Shown one piece after another: positions 47,918 through 56,958 of a stretch of DNA of 64,000 nucleotides; the stretch's first letter is position 1, and each line of letters opens with the position of its first letter. Source of the DNA: an uncultured Eubacteriales bacterium (GTDB taxonomy: Bacteria; Bacillota; Clostridia; TANB77; CAG-508); NCBI GenBank assembly GCA_902492015.1, contig CABUJR010000009.1:1-64000 (forward strand). The letters run 5' to 3'. A program made the translations under genes and the position numbers. Below the pieces are notes generated by a model. It did not search any database. It saw only the letters and a program-made list of their open reading frames with translations, and was not told the origin of the DNA.

Positions 47918-49321
47918 CTAATTTATAACTGTTATATTTAAAACTTTATTAAAATTCATATTAATCATCTCAATACTGATATTCTCATAACTAAAACTTC
48001 TCTTTTTTAGATTCTTCATATTATTAATACATTTAAAAAAATTATTATTTTTAATCTGAAGAGCAAATTCTTTTTCATGTCTATTAGGAACAAATATTAT
48101 AGTATATTCTTTTAATCCCGCTTCTCCTTCAAATTCTCTAATAAGTTTAAATAATTCATCATAGATTTTAATTGTTAATTCCAAATCCGCTATTGTTCTC
48201 ATTAATGGAGCTGTATATCTCATTAGTTTAATATTATACATATCGTCAATAAATCTATCTTTATCTATATTAAGTTTATTTAATATATCATCTATTTTTA
48301 TTTGTAAATTTTCATAACTAATGCATCCTGATGTATCACATATTCTTTCAATAACAACTTTTCTTCTATCTCTACAATGTTCTTTATTTTCTGTTATTTC
48401 TTTAAAAAACATGTAACATTCTTTTGTTCTTTTATATTTTCCAACATCCATTAATATTTCATCAACTGCTATAATATCCCCATATCCCATTAGAAATAAA
48501 ATTTCAGGGACTTGATACTTAACACTGTCAATATTAGGAATATTTTGTATCAAATTTTTGTATGAATTTTCAACAAATTCATCACTTCCCTCAGTTGATA
48601 AGGTTGATATTAAAGTATGATAAGAAACTAAAATCTCCATTACTTTTATAAAATCTTCTAATTCAATATTTATTTTAAGCTCTTTTAATTTTTCCTTAGT
48701 TAAACCTATTTCTGATAAAACTTGAAAAACATATTTTGCACCTAGTATATCATGATTTGAAATACTTTCTATTACTCCTATGTCATGAATTAGACAAAAT
48801 ATTTTTAATATAAATTTTGATTCTTTAGTTAATTTTTTATATATTTTATTTAACTCTTCAATTTGATTTTTATTTTCCTTGTTTTTATTAAAATTAATTA
48901 ATTCTTTATTTAATGGAATATTATAATTTGAAATTTGATAAGCATATATAGTGTGAGCCATCCACCCATTCATTTTATAAGTATTTGTCCCACCTCGTAT
49001 TATTTTATTTTCCTCTTTTAAAATTTCACTTAATTTATCTATATAATTTTCATTTTTATCATATTTACTATATAGTATCCATAATAATTTTGCAGAATTT
49101 TGATCTAATAATAAATTAATAAAATTCTGTTTTAAAACTTCAAAATCAATATTTATATTATTTAAAAATAAATTAAAATTTTTTCGTTCTTTTTCTCTAA
49201 ATATATCTTGATTTTCTTTGTTTTCGATATTTTTTAATTTTAATGCAATATTTTTATAATATTTATCATAATTAAATTCAAGTTCTTTTTTAGTTATATT
49301 TTTTATACCATAAATATCCAT
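47918..49321 (-). CDS. Divergent HD-domain protein (467 aa)
   Basis: A 467-residue soluble protein, Lys/Asn/Ile-rich. It contains HD-like metal residues: H123 (MAHTIYAYQI), H179-D180 (LIHDIGVIES), H190 (NHDILGA), a later H in LVSYHTLIS and a D in GYGDIIAVDE. The rest is helical with no recognised domain; the C-terminal 100 residues are beta-rich (YTIIFVPNRHEKEFALQI). The presumed substrate is a nucleotide or phosphodiester. Neighbours are an ABC exporter and peptidase E. The ATG at 49321 has AGTGG upstream. Confidence 0.72.
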   Translation of the reverse strand: MDIYGIKNITKKELEFNYDKYYKNIALKLKNIENKENQDIFREKERKNFNLFLNNINIDFEVLKQNFINLLLDQNSAKLLWILYSKYDKNENYIDKLSEILKEENKIIRGGTNTYKMNGWMAHTIYAYQISNYNIPLNKELINFNKNKENKNQIEELNKIYKKLTKESKFILKIFCLIHDIGVIESISNHDILGAKYVFQVLSEIGLTKEKLKELKINIELEDFIKVMEILVSYHTLISTLSTEGSDEFVENSYKNLIQNIPNIDSVKYQVPEILFLMGYGDIIAVDEILMDVGKYKRTKECYMFFKEITENKEHCRDRRKVVIERICDTSGCISYENLQIKIDDILNKLNIDKDRFIDDMYNIKLMRYTAPLMRTIADLELTIKIYDELFKLIREFEGEAGLKEYTIIFVPNRHEKEFALQIKNNNFFKCINNMKNLKKRSFSYENISIEMINMNFNKVLNITVIN

Positions 49322-49330
49322 TTTACCACT

Positions 49331-50044
49331 CTATATTTCATACATTATATTTTCTTTAATTTCTTTTTCTAAAAATTTATTATCCTTAAATTCTATCTTA
49401 TATGCTTTAGCAGTATCAATGCTTTTTATAACTTTGAATTTATTATTAATAATCTCTAATGCTGTTCCATTATCTAAAGCTATTCCTGGTAATTTTTTAT
49501 TTTTAATTGCCTCATAGAATTGTTTTCTTTTTTCTTCATTTTTCTCATTATAATGTACACAATTTATTGCAGGAATTATTCCCATTCCTTCTATTAGTTC
49601 ATAATTATACCTATACCAACAATATGAACCCGCACTAAAACCAGACATAATAATTCCATTTTCATAAGCTTCTTTTAACACATAATCTAAATTAGTTCTT
49701 TTCCATTCAGAAAGCATAAATCTAGTATTTCCACCACCTATATATACGATATCTGTGGTTAAAACCTTCTCTTTCATTTCTTCAAAATTTTCTTTTCCTA
49801 TTATTTCTAATTTATCAACAATACAACCTAAATTTTCATAAATATTTTTTATTGCTTCATAATAAAAATGATTTTCTTTTGAGGCTGTTCCTATAAATAA
49901 TAATTTGGGATTACTTTTATTAGACAATTTTACTATTTCTTTATCAATGTTTCCAGTTTGATAAATTTCTTGATTAGAATCTTTTGTATCAAAGTTATAA
50001 CCTTTAATTAATCCGCCTCCTATGGTAATTAGCTTTTTATCCAT
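49331..50044 (-). CDS. Peptidase E-like (S51) serine peptidase
   Basis: A protein of about 237 residues of the S51 family, which cleaves Asp-X dipeptides (peptidase E) or cyanophycin-derived peptides. The nucleophile S137 sits in GFSAGS; YIGGGNTRFM precedes it as in the family, and the glutamine-amidotransferase-like fold is suggested by the beta strands around it. I chose the ATG at 50044, with GGAGAG seven bases upstream, over a TTG one codon earlier. It stands between the HD protein and the UDG-like gene. Confidence 0.85.
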   Translation of the reverse strand: MDKKLITIGGGLIKGYNFDTKDSNQEIYQTGNIDKEIVKLSNKSNPKLLFIGTASKENHFYYEAIKNIYENLGCIVDKLEIIGKENFEEMKEKVLTTDIVYIGGGNTRFMLSEWKRTNLDYVLKEAYENGIIMSGFSAGSYCWYRYNYELIEGMGIIPAINCVHYNEKNEEKRKQFYEAIKNKKLPGIALDNGTALEIINNKFKVIKSIDTAKAYKIEFKDNKFLEKEIKENIMYEI

Positions 50045-50056
50045 CAAACATCTCTC

Positions 50057-50707
50057 CTATAATTCTTTCTGCATAATCCATTTAATATCTTCTATAGATT
50101 TATCTATATTAAACCTACCATTTCCTATTGGATAAAATACAGAATAAAATTTGTATTCTCTAGAATTAATTTTTCTTTTAAAAAGTTTTTTTCTACATGT
50201 AGATACAGAAATCTTTTCATTTAAAACTATCGAACTCACTTGATTTCCAAACAAAATTACGACTTTAGGATTTACTAACTCTATTTCTCTTTCTAATAAT
50301 TCTAAATATTCTTTATAAACGCTGTCTGGTAGTGGTCTTGCATCCACTTGTGTACATTTTCCTAAATTAGTAATAAAATATTTGTTTTCTTCTACGTTTT
50401 TATAAACTTCATCTGCAAATTCTTCAGTCCATTCTATAGGTTTCATACTTTTAATTTTTTTATAAATATTTTCATCAACCAAATTTAAACTATAAAATAA
50501 GTCCCAGATATTTTTAGTTCCAATCCAAGGGGATTTTCTTCCTAACCAATTTTTATTAGAAGCTATATTTCTGCCAGTTGGATTCATAAAAACAAAACAA
50601 ATATCTGGATTTGATGTGCAACCACCATTATATATTGAATCTAATTCTTTTGCGCCATATTTTTCTTGAAGTTTATCATATTCTGTTTTTAAATCTTCTA
50701 ATTTCAT
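50057..50707 (-). CDS. Uracil-DNA glycosylase superfamily protein
   Basis: A 216-residue protein with UDG-superfamily features: NPTGRNIASNKNW plus SPWIGTKNIWDLF for uracil binding, a central strand-loop PKVVILFGNQVSSIV, and a C-terminal FYPIGNGRFN where classical enzymes have an HPSP-type loop. The missing histidine suggests a divergent member (like the small cytoplasmic UDG-like family of Clostridia). An iron-sulfur cluster is not evident. The ATG at 50707 has a weak GGTGA site. It may act on deaminated bases; the substrate is uncertain. Confidence 0.72.
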   Translation of the reverse strand: MKLEDLKTEYDKLQEKYGAKELDSIYNGGCTSNPDICFVFMNPTGRNIASNKNWLGRKSPWIGTKNIWDLFYSLNLVDENIYKKIKSMKPIEWTEEFADEVYKNVEENKYFITNLGKCTQVDARPLPDSVYKEYLELLEREIELVNPKVVILFGNQVSSIVLNEKISVSTCRKKLFKRKINSREYKFYSVFYPIGNGRFNIDKSIEDIKWIMQKEL

Positions 50708-50719
50708 AAATTCACCAAA

Positions 50720-51862
50720 TTATTTTTCACTTATTAATTCTCTAGTCTTTTCTTTTATTTCTTTATCATATTCTAAAATATCTTCTACTGTTTTTAATTC
50801 TCTTTTTTCATACATATTCATAACTTTTTCTAGCATATTTGGAATATCAGTATATTTTATTTTTTTATTTAAAAAGCTATCTACTAATACTTCATTTGCT
50901 GCATTTAAAACTACTTGAAAACTATGACCTTTTTCTATTGCCTCATAAGCAAGTTTTAAACACTTAAATTTCTTAAGATCAGGTTTTTCAAATTTTAAAT
51001 CAACTATCTCAAATAAATCTAATTTTTCAATATTATTTTTTAATCTATTTGGAAAATTTAAAGCATAAGCTATTGGTATTTGCATAGATTTTGGACCAAT
51101 ATTTGCCATAATTGTTCCATCTTTAAATTGAACCATTGAATGAACTAAACTTTTTCTGTGTACTACTACCTCTATTTGACTAGGTTCTACATTAAATAAC
51201 CATTTAGCCTCAATTATTTCAAACCCCTTATTCATCATAGTAGAAGAGTCTATTGTTACTTTAGGTCCCATGCTCCAAGTTGGATGATTTAAAGCTTCTT
51301 CAACAGTTATTTTATCTGAAATTTCTTTATCAAAAAATGGTCCTCCTGATGCTGTTAATAATATTTTATCAATTTTATTGGTTTCTTCACCATTTAGACA
51401 TTGCATTATCGCACTATGTTCACTGTCTACAGTAAGTAATTTACTGTTGTTTTCTTTTGCTGTTTTCATTATAAGTTCTCCACCTGCAACTAGCACTTCT
51501 TTATTAGCAAGAGCAACTGTTTTTCCATTTTTAATCATATTATAAGTTGGCTTAAGTCCTGCAATACCAACAAGAGCAGAAATTGAAATATCAAAATCTG
51601 TTAAATTTGATATTTCTTCCATTCCATCATCACCATAATATATATTTATGCTTTTAAAATTATCTTTTAAAATTTCAGCATTTTCTTTTGATATTATATA
51701 AACATTTTTAGGCTTAAACTCATTAATTTGTTCTATAAGTTTTTTTATATTTCTACCTGCAACTAAAGTTACTACCTCAAACAAATCTGGATTTTCTCTA
51801 ATAACTTGTAGTGTGCTTTCTCCTATTGAGCCTGTTGAACCAAATATTGCAACTTTTTTCAT
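50720..51862 (-). CDS. dxr: 1-deoxy-D-xylulose 5-phosphate reductoisomerase
   Basis: Dxr converts DXP to methylerythritol phosphate with NADPH, the committed step of the MEP isoprenoid pathway. The 380-residue protein has the Rossmann motif GSTGSIG at residues 8-14, the NKEVLVAGGEL segment, the metal- and substrate-binding DSEHSA, and the MNKGFEIIEA segment. ispD, ispE and ispF are about 9 kb to the right in the same direction. The ATG at 51862 has GGAG upstream. It is downstream of rdgB. Confidence 0.97.
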   Translation of the reverse strand: MKKVAIFGSTGSIGESTLQVIRENPDLFEVVTLVAGRNIKKLIEQINEFKPKNVYIISKENAEILKDNFKSINIYYGDDGMEEISNLTDFDISISALVGIAGLKPTYNMIKNGKTVALANKEVLVAGGELIMKTAKENNSKLLTVDSEHSAIMQCLNGEETNKIDKILLTASGGPFFDKEISDKITVEEALNHPTWSMGPKVTIDSSTMMNKGFEIIEAKWLFNVEPSQIEVVVHRKSLVHSMVQFKDGTIMANIGPKSMQIPIAYALNFPNRLKNNIEKLDLFEIVDLKFEKPDLKKFKCLKLAYEAIEKGHSFQVVLNAANEVLVDSFLNKKIKYTDIPNMLEKVMNMYEKRELKTVEDILEYDKEIKEKTRELISEK

Positions 51863-51875
51863 TTTTTCTCCTTTT

Positions 51876-52454
51876 CTATATATCTTTTATTTTATTTTTT
51901 ATCATCTCTAATGCTTTTCTTCTTGCACTTATTTCATTTTTTTCTTCACTAGTAATTTCGGCTAAAGTTTTGCCATTTTCTAATTCAAATATTTCATCAA
52001 ATCCAAATCCATTATTTCCTCTTACACTTTCTGAAATATAACCATTTATTGTAGCAACAGCTGAATAAACCTTATTACCGTCTGCAAAAGCTATTGCTGT
52101 TGTAAATTTAGCCTTTCTATTTTCTTTTTCTATACCATTTAATTTTTTTATAATTTCAATATTTCTATCTCTATCTGTTCCACAATGCCATCTTTTAGTA
52201 AATACTCCAGGAAAACCATCTAAACATTCTATTTCTATACCAGAGTCATCTGAAAGACATGGTTTTCCTCCTAATTTTTTAGAAATCTCTACTGCTTTTT
52301 TTATAGCATTACCTTCAAAAGTTTCTTTATCTTCATCAACTTCGATATTTACTCCTATTTCTTTTATAGAAATTATTTTAAAATCATTTAATATGTTTTG
52401 TGCTTCCTCTATTTTTCCTTTATTTCCTGAAGCTATAATTATTTCATTCTCCAT
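51876..52454 (-). CDS. rdgB: Non-canonical purine NTP pyrophosphatase (RdgB/HAM1)
   Basis: RdgB hydrolyses ITP, dITP and XTP to monophosphates, keeping deaminated purines out of DNA and RNA. The 192-residue protein has ASGNKGKIEEAQ at the start, SDDSGIEIECLDGFPGV, and the late GFGFDEIFEL. It lies 13 bases before dxr. A second, divergent Ham1-like gene is at 44917-45519. The ATG at 52454 has AAAGGA upstream. Confidence 0.94.
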   Translation of the reverse strand: MENEIIIASGNKGKIEEAQNILNDFKIISIKEIGVNIEVDEDKETFEGNAIKKAVEISKKLGGKPCLSDDSGIEIECLDGFPGVFTKRWHCGTDRDRNIEIIKKLNGIEKENRKAKFTTAIAFADGNKVYSAVATINGYISESVRGNNGFGFDEIFELENGKTLAEITSEEKNEISARRKALEMIKNKIKDI

Positions 52455-52491
52455 TTTATTTTCCTTTCCAAATTTTGTGACACATATAAAA

Positions 52492-53013
52492 CTAATGTAC
52501 TAAAATTCTTTCTCCTGTTTTTATTTCAGATTTTATATCATTTTTATAAATACTAAATATTCCAACACATATTAAGATTATATCTCCAAGAACTAAAAAC
52601 CAACTCTTATAATATGTATAATATATTCCATATGTAATTCCAGTAGTAATACCAGAAATTCTTACTAGTTTCATACTAGTTTGCCATAAGCAAAATGTTC
52701 TTATAATTGATCCTATTGTTGGAAATAGGGAAATCGTTCCATTCCAAGTATATATACAATTAGAAATTATAATGCTCTCAAAAAAAACTAATAAAAACAA
52801 ATAAATAGTTTTACTTATTTTTTTATTTTGCATAAATATAATAGTTCTTATAAAATTCATTATGCTTAAAAAAGCTCCTGTACGTGCATTTATAGTAAAA
52901 TCATATATTGCTTCAAATAAACAATTCAAAGACTGTACCGCTAATGCTTTATTTCTTTTTTTTATACATATACTAATTATTAGTGCTAAAAAAGCTAGAA
53001 TACTTAATATCAT
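52492..53013 (-). CDS. YgjV-like inner membrane protein (copy 1)
   Basis: A membrane protein of about 173 residues with five or six hydrophobic helices; the order of small loops (NARTGAFLSIMNFIRTIIF, WNGTISLFPTIGSIIRT) resembles the YgjV family of unknown function. I chose the ATG at 53013, with GGAG six bases upstream; an ATG at 53025 has no site. A second member of the family is at 53889-54443, with an unrelated gene of different base composition between them. Confidence 0.7.
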   Translation of the reverse strand: MILSILAFLALIISICIKKRNKALAVQSLNCLFEAIYDFTINARTGAFLSIMNFIRTIIFMQNKKISKTIYLFLLVFFESIIISNCIYTWNGTISLFPTIGSIIRTFCLWQTSMKLVRISGITTGITYGIYYTYYKSWFLVLGDIILICVGIFSIYKNDIKSEIKTGERILVH

Positions 53014-53108
53014 TTCTTTCTCCATATCTTTTGTTTGCGGTATTATTCTATCATATTATCATAAAAAAATAAATATTTGTTTTTTATTTTACAATACTTT
53101 TATTTATT

Positions 53109-53145
53109 ATAAAAAGAAAAAGTCCGGTGTCAGAACACCGAACTT
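53109..53145 (-). terminator. Strong intrinsic terminator
   Basis: On minus: AAGT-CGGTGT, four-base loop, ACACCG-ACTT, then TTTTTCTTTTT. It starts 12 bases after the stop of the 218-residue gene. Confidence 0.95.
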
Positions 53146-53156
53146 GATGAAGTGCA

Positions 53157-53813
53157 TTAGAAATACTTAGAAATGAACCATACAGTCATCACAGCTACTT
53201 CGTGCGTAGTTTTATCTCTGTACGGATGACTATTTCGAAATTGCATGAATTCCATATTATTCATTATAGAATTTTTAGGATTCTCTCTTCGTTCATATAC
53301 TGGAAGCTCTGAACTATCTTCTTTGATAATCAAATGCTGCGTAAAAAACATTCTGATAATATGGAGAGGATTTTGCATAATGATTTCTAGCTTATAATTC
53401 AGATATCTTCTCCCATATCTGCTAACTAGCATCTGATTACATTCTTTTTCCCTTCCCAATACCAGATATAACGCAATCATAGTATTTTTTAGAATCTCCC
53501 GTAAATTCTTTGTTATATGGGTATTGTTCTCATGCATATAAACTTGGTGGTAACACTCTTCCAAATTGTTACCATAATATTTCATAAATTTTTCCACTTT
53601 GGTAGTAAAATCTTTTTCTTCAGAAGAGAGTTCATAAATTATTTCTTCTTCTGGAATGATTTCCTTCCAAGTATCCCTTACTGCTTGAGCTAAGTGGCTC
53701 ACTAAAAAGCCTTTTTCATTAGCAAGTTCTACAAGTTGCTCAATCTTACTCCGCAGTTCTTCATCGCTTAAAATAGCTTCACTTTTTTGGTATATTGCTG
53801 CTACTTTCTTCAT
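53157..53813 (-). CDS. Hypothetical protein of atypical base composition (218 aa)
   Basis: Not recognised. A 218-residue soluble protein with a helical N-terminal half (LSDEELRSKIEQLVELANEK), a central segment LKNTMIALYLVLGREKECNQ, and a histidine-rich region around RNSHPYRDKTTHEVAVM. Two of the three 60-base lines I counted are about 37% GC and one 28%, against roughly 25% in the neighbours. It has its own promoter, ribosome binding site (GGAGG) and GC-rich terminator, and it separates two YgjV paralogs. These are signs of a transferred single-gene unit. Confidence 0.72.
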   Translation of the reverse strand: MKKVAAIYQKSEAILSDEELRSKIEQLVELANEKGFLVSHLAQAVRDTWKEIIPEEEIIYELSSEEKDFTTKVEKFMKYYGNNLEECYHQVYMHENNTHITKNLREILKNTMIALYLVLGREKECNQMLVSRYGRRYLNYKLEIIMQNPLHIIRMFFTQHLIIKEDSSELPVYERRENPKNSIMNNMEFMQFRNSHPYRDKTTHEVAVMTVWFISKYF

Positions 53814-53855
53814 AAAGCATCCTCCATTATTTTACATAATTAGTCATCAAATTAT

Positions 53856-53884
53856 ATTATAGCATCTTATATAAAAAATTTCAA
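53856..53884 (-). promoter_or_regulatory. Promoter of the 218-residue gene
   Basis: On minus: -35 TTGAAA (53879-53884), 17-base spacer, perfect -10 TATAAT (53856-53861). The -35 box is close to the end of the YgjV-like gene at 53889. Confidence 0.8.
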
Positions 53885-53888
53885 ATTT

Positions 53889-54443
53889 TTACTTATTAAA
53901 ATTGTTGTTTTGTTTGTTTTTTTCTATTCTGTATCCATTTATTGATGAAATAAGTAAAACCCCTTCTAAAATTATTCCGAATAATGAATTTATGTATATA
54001 TTATATAATAGCCATAATCCCTCTGCTGGAATACCTAATAATTTATACATTTTTGTGTCTTTTTGCCATACAGAATATGTATAAGTCATTGTTGCAAAAA
54101 CAGATAATAAACTTAAAATACCATCATAAGTAAATATAGCAGAAATAATAGATATTAAATATAAAATAACTAATATTATAATATCTTTTTTAGTAATTTC
54201 ATCCTTTTTATTATTCTTTTTTTCATCAACTAAAAAAATTATATTTCTGATTAATGCTATAAAACACATTGCAAGACCTGTATAAGCATTTAATAATATG
54301 TATGCAATAGCATTTGCTATAACTGATAAAAAGCTTAAAATTAATACATTTTTTCTGTTTTTAGCATAATATGAAATTGCAAGTAATGCATACATTAAAA
54401 CTGTAAAAAATTGTGAAAATATATAGTTTACAGTAAATTCCAT
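53889..54443 (-). CDS. YgjV-like inner membrane protein (copy 2)
   Basis: A 184-residue membrane protein with six hydrophobic helices, same family as the gene at 52492: LNAYTGLAMCFIALIRNIIFL and YDGILSLLSVFATMTYTYSV match the corresponding loops of copy 1. It ends with a charged tail rich in Asn and Lys. It is downstream of the acetyltransferase gene and likely in the same transcript. The ATG at 54443 has AGGGGG upstream. Confidence 0.75.
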   Translation of the reverse strand: MEFTVNYIFSQFFTVLMYALLAISYYAKNRKNVLILSFLSVIANAIAYILLNAYTGLAMCFIALIRNIIFLVDEKKNNKKDEITKKDIIILVILYLISIISAIFTYDGILSLLSVFATMTYTYSVWQKDTKMYKLLGIPAEGLWLLYNIYINSLFGIILEGVLLISSINGYRIEKNKQNNNFNK

Positions 54444-54452
54444 TTTTCCCCC

Positions 54453-54953
54453 TTATAATTTTTTCATAAAAATATCTCTTAAAAATTTTTCGTTTACAGT
54501 AGTTGTTTTTACATATTCAAGCCCTACTTTTTCCAAAGACTTTTTACTTGCAATATTCTCTGGATGTGCCATTGAAATTATATAATCAAACCCCATTTGT
54601 TTAGCCAAATCACTTTGAATTCTCATTAGCTCTGTTATTAATCCTTTTCCTCTATATTCAGGTAATACTAAATTACCTCCAAGTTCACAAACTTTGTTTC
54701 CATTTAAACCTAAAATATCTATATATTCTTTTAAAAAATCTTCTCTTATATATAGTTGTGTCATTGCAACTAATTTTTCATTATCATAAGCTCCATACAA
54801 AGGTGCATAAGTCTTATCAAACATACTATCTAATTCCCATTTTTCATAAGGAATAAAATAATCTTCTTTTTCTAAATTATTCAATACTGTACTAATTAAA
54901 TTCAATAATTGTTTTTCATCTTTTTTCTCAATTTCTTTAAATATAAAATTCAT
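54453..54953 (-). CDS. GNAT-family N-acetyltransferase
   Basis: A 166-residue GNAT-fold protein. Acetyl-CoA-binding features are visible: the strand NKVCELGGNLVLPEYRGKGL with R/Q-x-x-G-x-G/A-like PEYRGKG, then helices, and a later IASKKSLEKVGLEYV. The substrate is unknown. It is 16 bases downstream of the HTH-regulator gene and runs into the YgjV gene. The ATG at 54953 has a GGAG site. Confidence 0.88.
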   Translation of the reverse strand: MNFIFKEIEKKDEKQLLNLISTVLNNLEKEDYFIPYEKWELDSMFDKTYAPLYGAYDNEKLVAMTQLYIREDFLKEYIDILGLNGNKVCELGGNLVLPEYRGKGLITELMRIQSDLAKQMGFDYIISMAHPENIASKKSLEKVGLEYVKTTTVNEKFLRDIFMKKL

Positions 54954-54969
54954 TTTTCTTTTCTCCTTT

Positions 54970-56190
54970 TCACTCTAATATTTTTTTCAAATCTATCGCA
55001 TATTTTTTTAAACTTTGAAAACAATTATATGCTTTTTCTACTTCTTTTTTATTTATACTTATATATCCTCTTTCTTTATTTCCACTAGGTAAATCTGCTA
55101 TTAATATTTCTTTATCTATTCCGTCCCAGCCGTCTCCTACTATATTTAAGAGTTCTGGTTCTTTTTCTTTTACCTCATCATAATCTACAAACATTGTATT
55201 TATATTACTTTGCATATATATTTTCAGAGTTTTATTGTTTTTAAATTCTTTTATTTTATTTTTACTAAAAATAAATATTCTTTCTAAATTAACTCCTCTA
55301 TTTGCAACTTCTAAATTTATACTTCTAAAATTCATTTCTAAAGGTTCTTCTGTCCACTCATCTTCCATCATAGTTGATGCGCACCACATACAAGATTCTT
55401 TAGTTAACCCCTCAAAATAATTAGTTATTGCTCTATAAAACTCTCCTGTTTCTAGTCCTTTAGTTCTACCATTTTTATCAAATTCTAAATATTCTCCATC
55501 TGTTTGTATACAAGCTCCAGTTGTTCCTTTAAAATTCAACAATAAACTTACTATATCTTCTGCAATTTGTTTATAATTTAATAGGACATTTTCTGTTAGT
55601 GGTATTTTTATATTCAAAGTATTTATTCTTAAGCCTATATTTAATTTAAAGTCTTTGCTAAGTTTTTCTTCTAATTTACTTGTCAAATTATTCTCGAGTA
55701 AAACTATACTAGAACTTGAATTCATTTTATTTGCAAAATATGTTACAATACTTTCTTTATATTTTTTAAAAGAATTATTTTCGTTTTCTAAATCTATAAA
55801 AATAAGTCCTTCATAATACTTACTTGTTTGTTTTAATGTTTCATCTACTTTGTGTTTATTTGAATAATCTATTTTATAGGTTTTTATATCTTGATATATA
55901 TCATCTCTATTTGTAATTATTTCTATAATAAAACCAGATTTTTTTAATAATGGTACTAGATAATTTATAATATTTTTTTCTGGGTTTACTATCATAACTC
56001 TTTTCTTAGTATTTATATATTTAGAAATTTTACTTCTCTTATCTGATGGTTTCATTGTTCCTTCTGGTATTAACCATACCATACCATTTTTTATTGCCCC
56101 ATCAATTCTCTCTTCTTTACAAAGTTTTATAATTCTTCTTTCTGATATTTCCCATATTTCTGATAATTGTTTTGCTGTAAGATATCCCAT
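54970..56190 (-). CDS. HTH protein with Rossmann-like domain
   Basis: A protein of about 406 residues. Residues 1-50 form a MerR/excisionase-type winged HTH (YLTAKQLSEIWEISERRIIK). Residues about 65-180 form a Rossmann-like alpha/beta domain (RVMIVNPEKNIINYLVPLL, then the beta strand GLIFIDLENE), which looks like the SDR-type NAD fold but lacks a clear GxGxxG. The rest is a beta-rich part with the conserved-looking SCMWCASTMMEDEW. I chose the ATG at 56190, with AAAGGAG upstream. Its promoter carries two operator-like palindromes, so autoregulation is likely. It probably controls the GNAT and YgjV genes downstream. Confidence 0.72.
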   Translation of the reverse strand: MGYLTAKQLSEIWEISERRIIKLCKEERIDGAIKNGMVWLIPEGTMKPSDKRSKISKYINTKKRVMIVNPEKNIINYLVPLLKKSGFIIEIITNRDDIYQDIKTYKIDYSNKHKVDETLKQTSKYYEGLIFIDLENENNSFKKYKESIVTYFANKMNSSSSIVLLENNLTSKLEEKLSKDFKLNIGLRINTLNIKIPLTENVLLNYKQIAEDIVSLLLNFKGTTGACIQTDGEYLEFDKNGRTKGLETGEFYRAITNYFEGLTKESCMWCASTMMEDEWTEEPLEMNFRSINLEVANRGVNLERIFIFSKNKIKEFKNNKTLKIYMQSNINTMFVDYDEVKEKEPELLNIVGDGWDGIDKEILIADLPSGNKERGYISINKKEVEKAYNCFQSLKKYAIDLKKILE

Positions 56191-56208
56191 AAAATCTCCT
56201 TTCATATA

Positions 56209-56224
56209 GTTCCGTGTTCAGAAC
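56209..56224. promoter_or_regulatory. Operator-like palindrome B, downstream of the -10 box
   Basis: Sequence GTTCCGTGTTCAGAAC on plus, a 16-bp near-palindrome with GTTC and GAAC ends. Its centre is 38 bp from palindrome A. It lies between the start site and the ribosome binding site. Confidence 0.65.
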
Positions 56225-56241
56225 AATACCAATTTGTATAT

Positions 56242-56270
56242 ATTTTATACCGAATTCGGAACAATGTCAA
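56242..56270 (-). promoter_or_regulatory. Promoter of the HTH-regulator gene
   Basis: On minus: perfect -35 TTGACA (56265-56270), 17-base spacer, -10 TAAAAT (56242-56247). The spacer is filled by palindrome A. Confidence 0.75.
56247..56262. promoter_or_regulatory. Operator-like palindrome A, between -35 and -10
   Basis: ATACCGAATTCGGAAC on plus. The centre CCGAATTCGG is a perfect palindrome. Compared with palindrome B it shares GTTCYGAAY and CGG on minus. A bound repressor would exclude RNA polymerase. Confidence 0.65.
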
Positions 56271-56310
56271 TAGTTAATTTTTTAGAACAAAAGTAAACAT
56301 CATAACATAT

Positions 56311-56349
56311 AAAAACTCCTGAAACAACATAAGCTATTTCAAGAGTTTT
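56311..56349 (-). terminator. Terminator downstream of the nitroreductase remnant
   Basis: On minus: AAAACTC-TGAAA arm, loop, TTTCA-GAGTTTT arm, then TTAT. It separates this gene block from the HTH regulator. Confidence 0.8.
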
Positions 56350-56357
56350 AATTTTTA

Positions 56358-56927
56358 TTAATATTTATCTAAATGTATAATTTCTTCTAAAGTTTTTAAT
56401 TCTTTTTCTGGTATTTGCTCTTCACTATCTTTATATCCTAAAGCTATAAGAGCAACTAATTCTATATTTTCTGGTAAATTTAAAAGCTTTCTTGTGTAAT
56501 CTTTATCTTTTATATGGCTTTCATTATATAAAAAACAACTTAATATACAAGTACCTATTCCAAAACTTTCAGCAGATAATATAATATTTTGGATTGATAA
56601 AGAAGAACTTACTACATATTCTTTATATTTTGGATCATTATCTTTATTAGCACAAACTGCTATAATAACTGGTGCTTTTCTTATAAATTGTCTATCTTCA
56701 TATTCTAGGGATAATTTCTCTTTTATAGTTTTATCTTTTATTATAATAAATTCTGAAACCTGACATTTTTTATTAGGCTTTCCGCCGAAAGATGCATTTC
56801 TTCCACAATCTATTATAGTTTTTAATACATTATCATCAATTTCCTTATCTAAGTATTTTCTATGGCTTCTTCTGTTTAAAATTAAATCAACTATACTATT
56901 ATCTTTAACAGTATTCTTATACCTTTT
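56358..56927 (-). pseudogene. Nitroreductase-family gene without a start codon
   Basis: An open frame of about 190 codons, minus strand, with no ATG, GTG or TTG at its 5' end. It encodes a nitroreductase (FMN-binding): SIVDLILNRRSHRKYLDKEI, RNASFGG, KAPVIIAVCANK, then ILSAESFGIGTCILS, and a typical C-terminal VALIALGYK. Family members normally start at about the first of these motifs, so the loss is at the start only. An in-frame stop lies immediately upstream (56928-56930), and the HIT gene frame runs into this region. It is probably a broken 5' end, though rare ATT or ATA initiation cannot be excluded. Confidence 0.8.
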
Positions 56928-56958
56928 TTAAATTCTTTTTTTATATTCTCTATTACTT

